From contig CAMNRF010000007.1 in the NCBI GenBank assembly GCA_946551795.1, forward strand, positions 1 to 51,872: DNA of 51,872 nucleotides. Direction: 5' to 3'. The notes beneath the pieces were generated by a model. It did no database searches and was not told the origin of the DNA. It was given only the letters and a program-made list of their open reading frames with translations. Each line of letters opens with the position of its first letter. Position 1 is the stretch's first letter. The stretch comes from an uncultured Oscillibacter sp. (GTDB lineage: Bacteria > Bacillota > Clostridia > Oscillospirales > Oscillospiraceae). Positions 49,994 through 51,872 of this stretch are shown piece after piece. The translations under genes were made by a program, and so were the position numbers.

Positions 49994-51551
49994 GCTCGTC
50001 CCTCCGCTGGCTGGGCGCACCGTGAAGCACCTGGTCGATGTTCCGCTTGACGGTCAGCAGCTCGTCCGCCTCCCGCTTACGCTCCTGATACTCATTGTAC
50101 CCGGCGTTCTTCTCGGACATCAGGGCCTCGATCTCCGCCGTCAGCTCCTTGACGGTGGGCAGCTTGGTGATGCCGTTGGCCTTGAAGAAACGAATGGCGG
50201 CCTCGGAGAGGAGAAGATCACCTTCATGCTCCTGCCGGTAGGCGGCGCGGGCCTTGGGTGTTTTCTGTGCGGCGAGGCCCTCCCGGACTGCCTTGGTGTT
50301 CCGGTAAATGATGATCTGCCGCCGCAGCTCCTTTTTTTCTTTCAAGGCCAATTCGGTAGGCTTCAGCTTGGCGGAGCTTTCAATCACAGCGGCATAGGCG
50401 GCGGACACAGCGGTCTCCAATTCCTCCGGCGAGGAAAAGCCATATTCGGTGTAGACGTTGAACGCCTGCGCCGCCTGTTTCAGATTGAACACGGACGCCC
50501 AACGCTGATAGCCGATGCCCTTGCCCTGGGCTTTCTTGGCCTCAATGTCCACCATTCTTTGAACGCCCTGGGGCTGGCGAAGCTGCTCCCGGATGCTGGG
50601 CTTGGCTCCCAGGCTGGGACGGGCAGCGTTGCGCTCCAGAGCAGCGCCCACGGCGGCGCGGTCAAAGTCGTCCCCCAGCTTGCGGGCGGTGATGGGTTTC
50701 GTTCGGTCGGGGGTGAGGTAGGACAACCGGCCCCGGCTCTCCTTGACAGTGATGCCCCGCTGCAACAGCCGCTGGGCAAAGTCCTCGAAGCTGACAGCAA
50801 CAGCGAGGACGGCCCTGATCTCCCGGCGCAGCTTTTCCTTGTCCGTTTCAAACTTGGTGGGCGGTTTACCCTGGGCGGCAGCTTCGGTGTCCAGAGCAAG
50901 CTGCCCTTTCTTCTGCGCCCAATACTCGCGCTCGGTGACACGGTTCTTGCTCCCACCCAGCAAGTCGATTTGGTACAGCCCTGCCTCCTGGCATAGCTCC
51001 ATGACCTCGGCCCGGAAGTGGCGCATAGCGGCGGCGGTGCATCGGTGCTTGGCCCCGGCCTGGGCGTCGCTGGCCCTGTCCATGTACGGCTTGCGCTCCA
51101 CCTCGGCCACCCGCAGGGAGTTGATAACAATGTGGACATGGATGTTGCCGCTGTGGTTGTGGCCGTCCGGGTGGGTGCAGACCAGGGCTTGGTGTCCGGG
51201 GAACTGCTCGGCACAGAACCGCTCCCCCAGCTCCTGGGCCTTATCCATCGTCAGGCCGTGGTCGGGGCCGTCCCTGGGGTCAAAGGAGAGGATGTAGTGA
51301 TGGCTTTTCACATCCTCCCGCTGCTGGTTCTTGCCATAGCGGAGATTGGCCCGCATACAGGCCACGGCAAAGTCCTCCCCGCCGCAATTCAAAGAAGAAA
51401 TGCGGTAGTCCTGGCGGGGGACAAGCCGCCCGTTCTCGTCCAGGATGGGCTTGCCGGTGAACTCGTCATGCTCAAAGGTGAGGTACTGCTCCGCCGCGCC
51501 GTAGTCGGCATTTTTAGAGCTTAAATGTTTCAGTGTTGCCAATGGCTTCAC
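49983..51551 (-). CDS. MobA/VirD2-type relaxase of the mobilizable element
   Basis: A 522-residue relaxase. The nuclease domain has DVKSHHYILSFDPRDG and the metal-binding HNHSGNIHVHIVINS (about 128-145) with the three-histidine arrangement. The C-terminal half is helical and charged, with a coiled-coil near the end. It starts at GTG 51551 after GGGAGG and overlaps MobC by 38 bp. It differs clearly from the ICE relaxase at 19313, so the two elements carry independent transfer origins. It would mobilise this element through a helper mating channel such as the surrounding ICE's. Confidence 0.9.
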   Translation of the reverse strand: MKPLATLKHLSSKNADYGAAEQYLTFEHDEFTGKPILDENGRLVPRQDYRISSLNCGGEDFAVACMRANLRYGKNQQREDVKSHHYILSFDPRDGPDHGLTMDKAQELGERFCAEQFPGHQALVCTHPDGHNHSGNIHVHIVINSLRVAEVERKPYMDRASDAQAGAKHRCTAAAMRHFRAEVMELCQEAGLYQIDLLGGSKNRVTEREYWAQKKGQLALDTEAAAQGKPPTKFETDKEKLRREIRAVLAVAVSFEDFAQRLLQRGITVKESRGRLSYLTPDRTKPITARKLGDDFDRAAVGAALERNAARPSLGAKPSIREQLRQPQGVQRMVDIEAKKAQGKGIGYQRWASVFNLKQAAQAFNVYTEYGFSSPEELETAVSAAYAAVIESSAKLKPTELALKEKKELRRQIIIYRNTKAVREGLAAQKTPKARAAYRQEHEGDLLLSEAAIRFFKANGITKLPTVKELTAEIEALMSEKNAGYNEYQERKREADELLTVKRNIDQVLHGAPSQRRDEHDR

Positions 51552-51872
51552 CTACCTCCCGAAGCACCCGGAACTTGAGGGCGGCGAGGTCGGACAGCTC
51601 CGCCCGAACATCGGCGGCGAGGGTGTTGTACGGCGCTCCGTACTCGTTGAGATAGCGGGCGATCTGGTTGAGGTTGCCGCCGATCTTCCCGTACTCCCCG
51701 GTCAGCCTGCCGATAGCGGCAAGCACTTCGTCATTGACGGGAGACACGGTGATGATGGGCTTGACGGTCGCGCCGGTGATGGCCTGCCGGATAAATTCGG
51801 ACTGGCTCATGCCGTATGCGGTCAGGCGCTCCATGAAGTCGGCGTGTTCTTCCTCGGTCACACGGGTCTTGA
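51514..51872 (-). CDS. mobC: MobC-type relaxosome protein, 5' end beyond the window
   Basis: The frame is open to the window edge, reading KTRVTEEEHADFMERLTAYG at its visible start, then MSQSEFIRQAITG (ribbon-helix-helix-like) and LTGEYGKIGGNLNQIARYLNEYG with the conserved GGNLNQIAR motif of MobC. The true start codon must lie to the right of the window, because KTRVT is the usual early segment of the family rather than its beginning. It overlaps the relaxase gene and would assist nicking at this element's oriT. Confidence 0.85.
   Translation of the reverse strand, partial: KTRVTEEEHADFMERLTAYGMSQSEFIRQAITGATVKPIITVSPVNDEVLAAIGRLTGEYGKIGGNLNQIARYLNEYGAPYNTLAADVRAELSDLAALKFRVLREVGEAIGNTETFKL

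Overview
This window looks like a GC-rich, Gram-positive gut Clostridia (Oscillospiraceae-like) chromosome carrying a large integrative and conjugative element (ICE). The ICE has itself been invaded by a group II intron and, probably, by a Tn4451-like mobilizable element. The lineage is inferred from high GC with strong AGGAGG ribosome sites, SLH-domain and sortase proteins, GntR/ABC regulation, and Tn1549-type conjugation genes. No rRNA, tRNA or CRISPR array is visible.

Region 1 (1-11.3 kb) is ordinary high-GC chromosome. On the minus strand are an MFS permease, an S41-type protease with SLH-like repeats, and a DUF4340 membrane protein / response regulator / histidine kinase operon. On the plus strand is a YtrA-like GntR repressor / ABC ATPase / permease / N-acetylmuramoyl-L-alanine amidase operon with a clear promoter and overlapping operator. 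A 156-bp MITE-like element with 12-bp terminal inverted repeats lies between the two divergent operons.

Region 2 (about 11.4-45.0 kb) is the ICE backbone. It runs: replication initiator; two-domain ParB-like protein with 40-residue tandem repeats; ArdA; DUF3846; ArdC-like; DUF3560; LPD28; an unknown protein; candidate oriT; MobC; relaxase; PcfB; a degenerate ArdC-like protein; a structured intergenic region; an exported protein; sortase; CAP protein; a giant 2449-residue thioester/SpaA adhesin; VirD4 (split by a group II intron); Maff2; TrbL/VirB6; MT-A70 adenine methylase; PrgI; VirB4; cytosine-C5 methylase with a nested second reading frame; and a NlpC/P60 peptidase. Fifteen copies of a 19-bp palindrome-like site (core CAC-N-GTGAGAC) mark most transcription-unit boundaries in this region. 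I found none outside it.

Region 3 (45.0-47.5 kb) is lower-GC cargo: an XRE regulator and a response regulator / histidine kinase pair. Region 4 (about 47.5 kb to the right edge) is a leftward-transcribed mobilizable element: large serine recombinase, TnpW, cysteine-rich VLP protein, MobA-type relaxase and a MobC that runs off the window.

The most unusual features are the dispersed palindrome family, three consecutive conjugation genes that appear to start on ATT/ATA/ATT codons (the first overlapping the stop of a 25-codon leader ORF inside a hairpin-rich leader), the overprinted ORF inside the cytosine methylase, and the multi-helix region at 22.16-22.40 kb. All functions come from reading the sequence alone; no database search was run.
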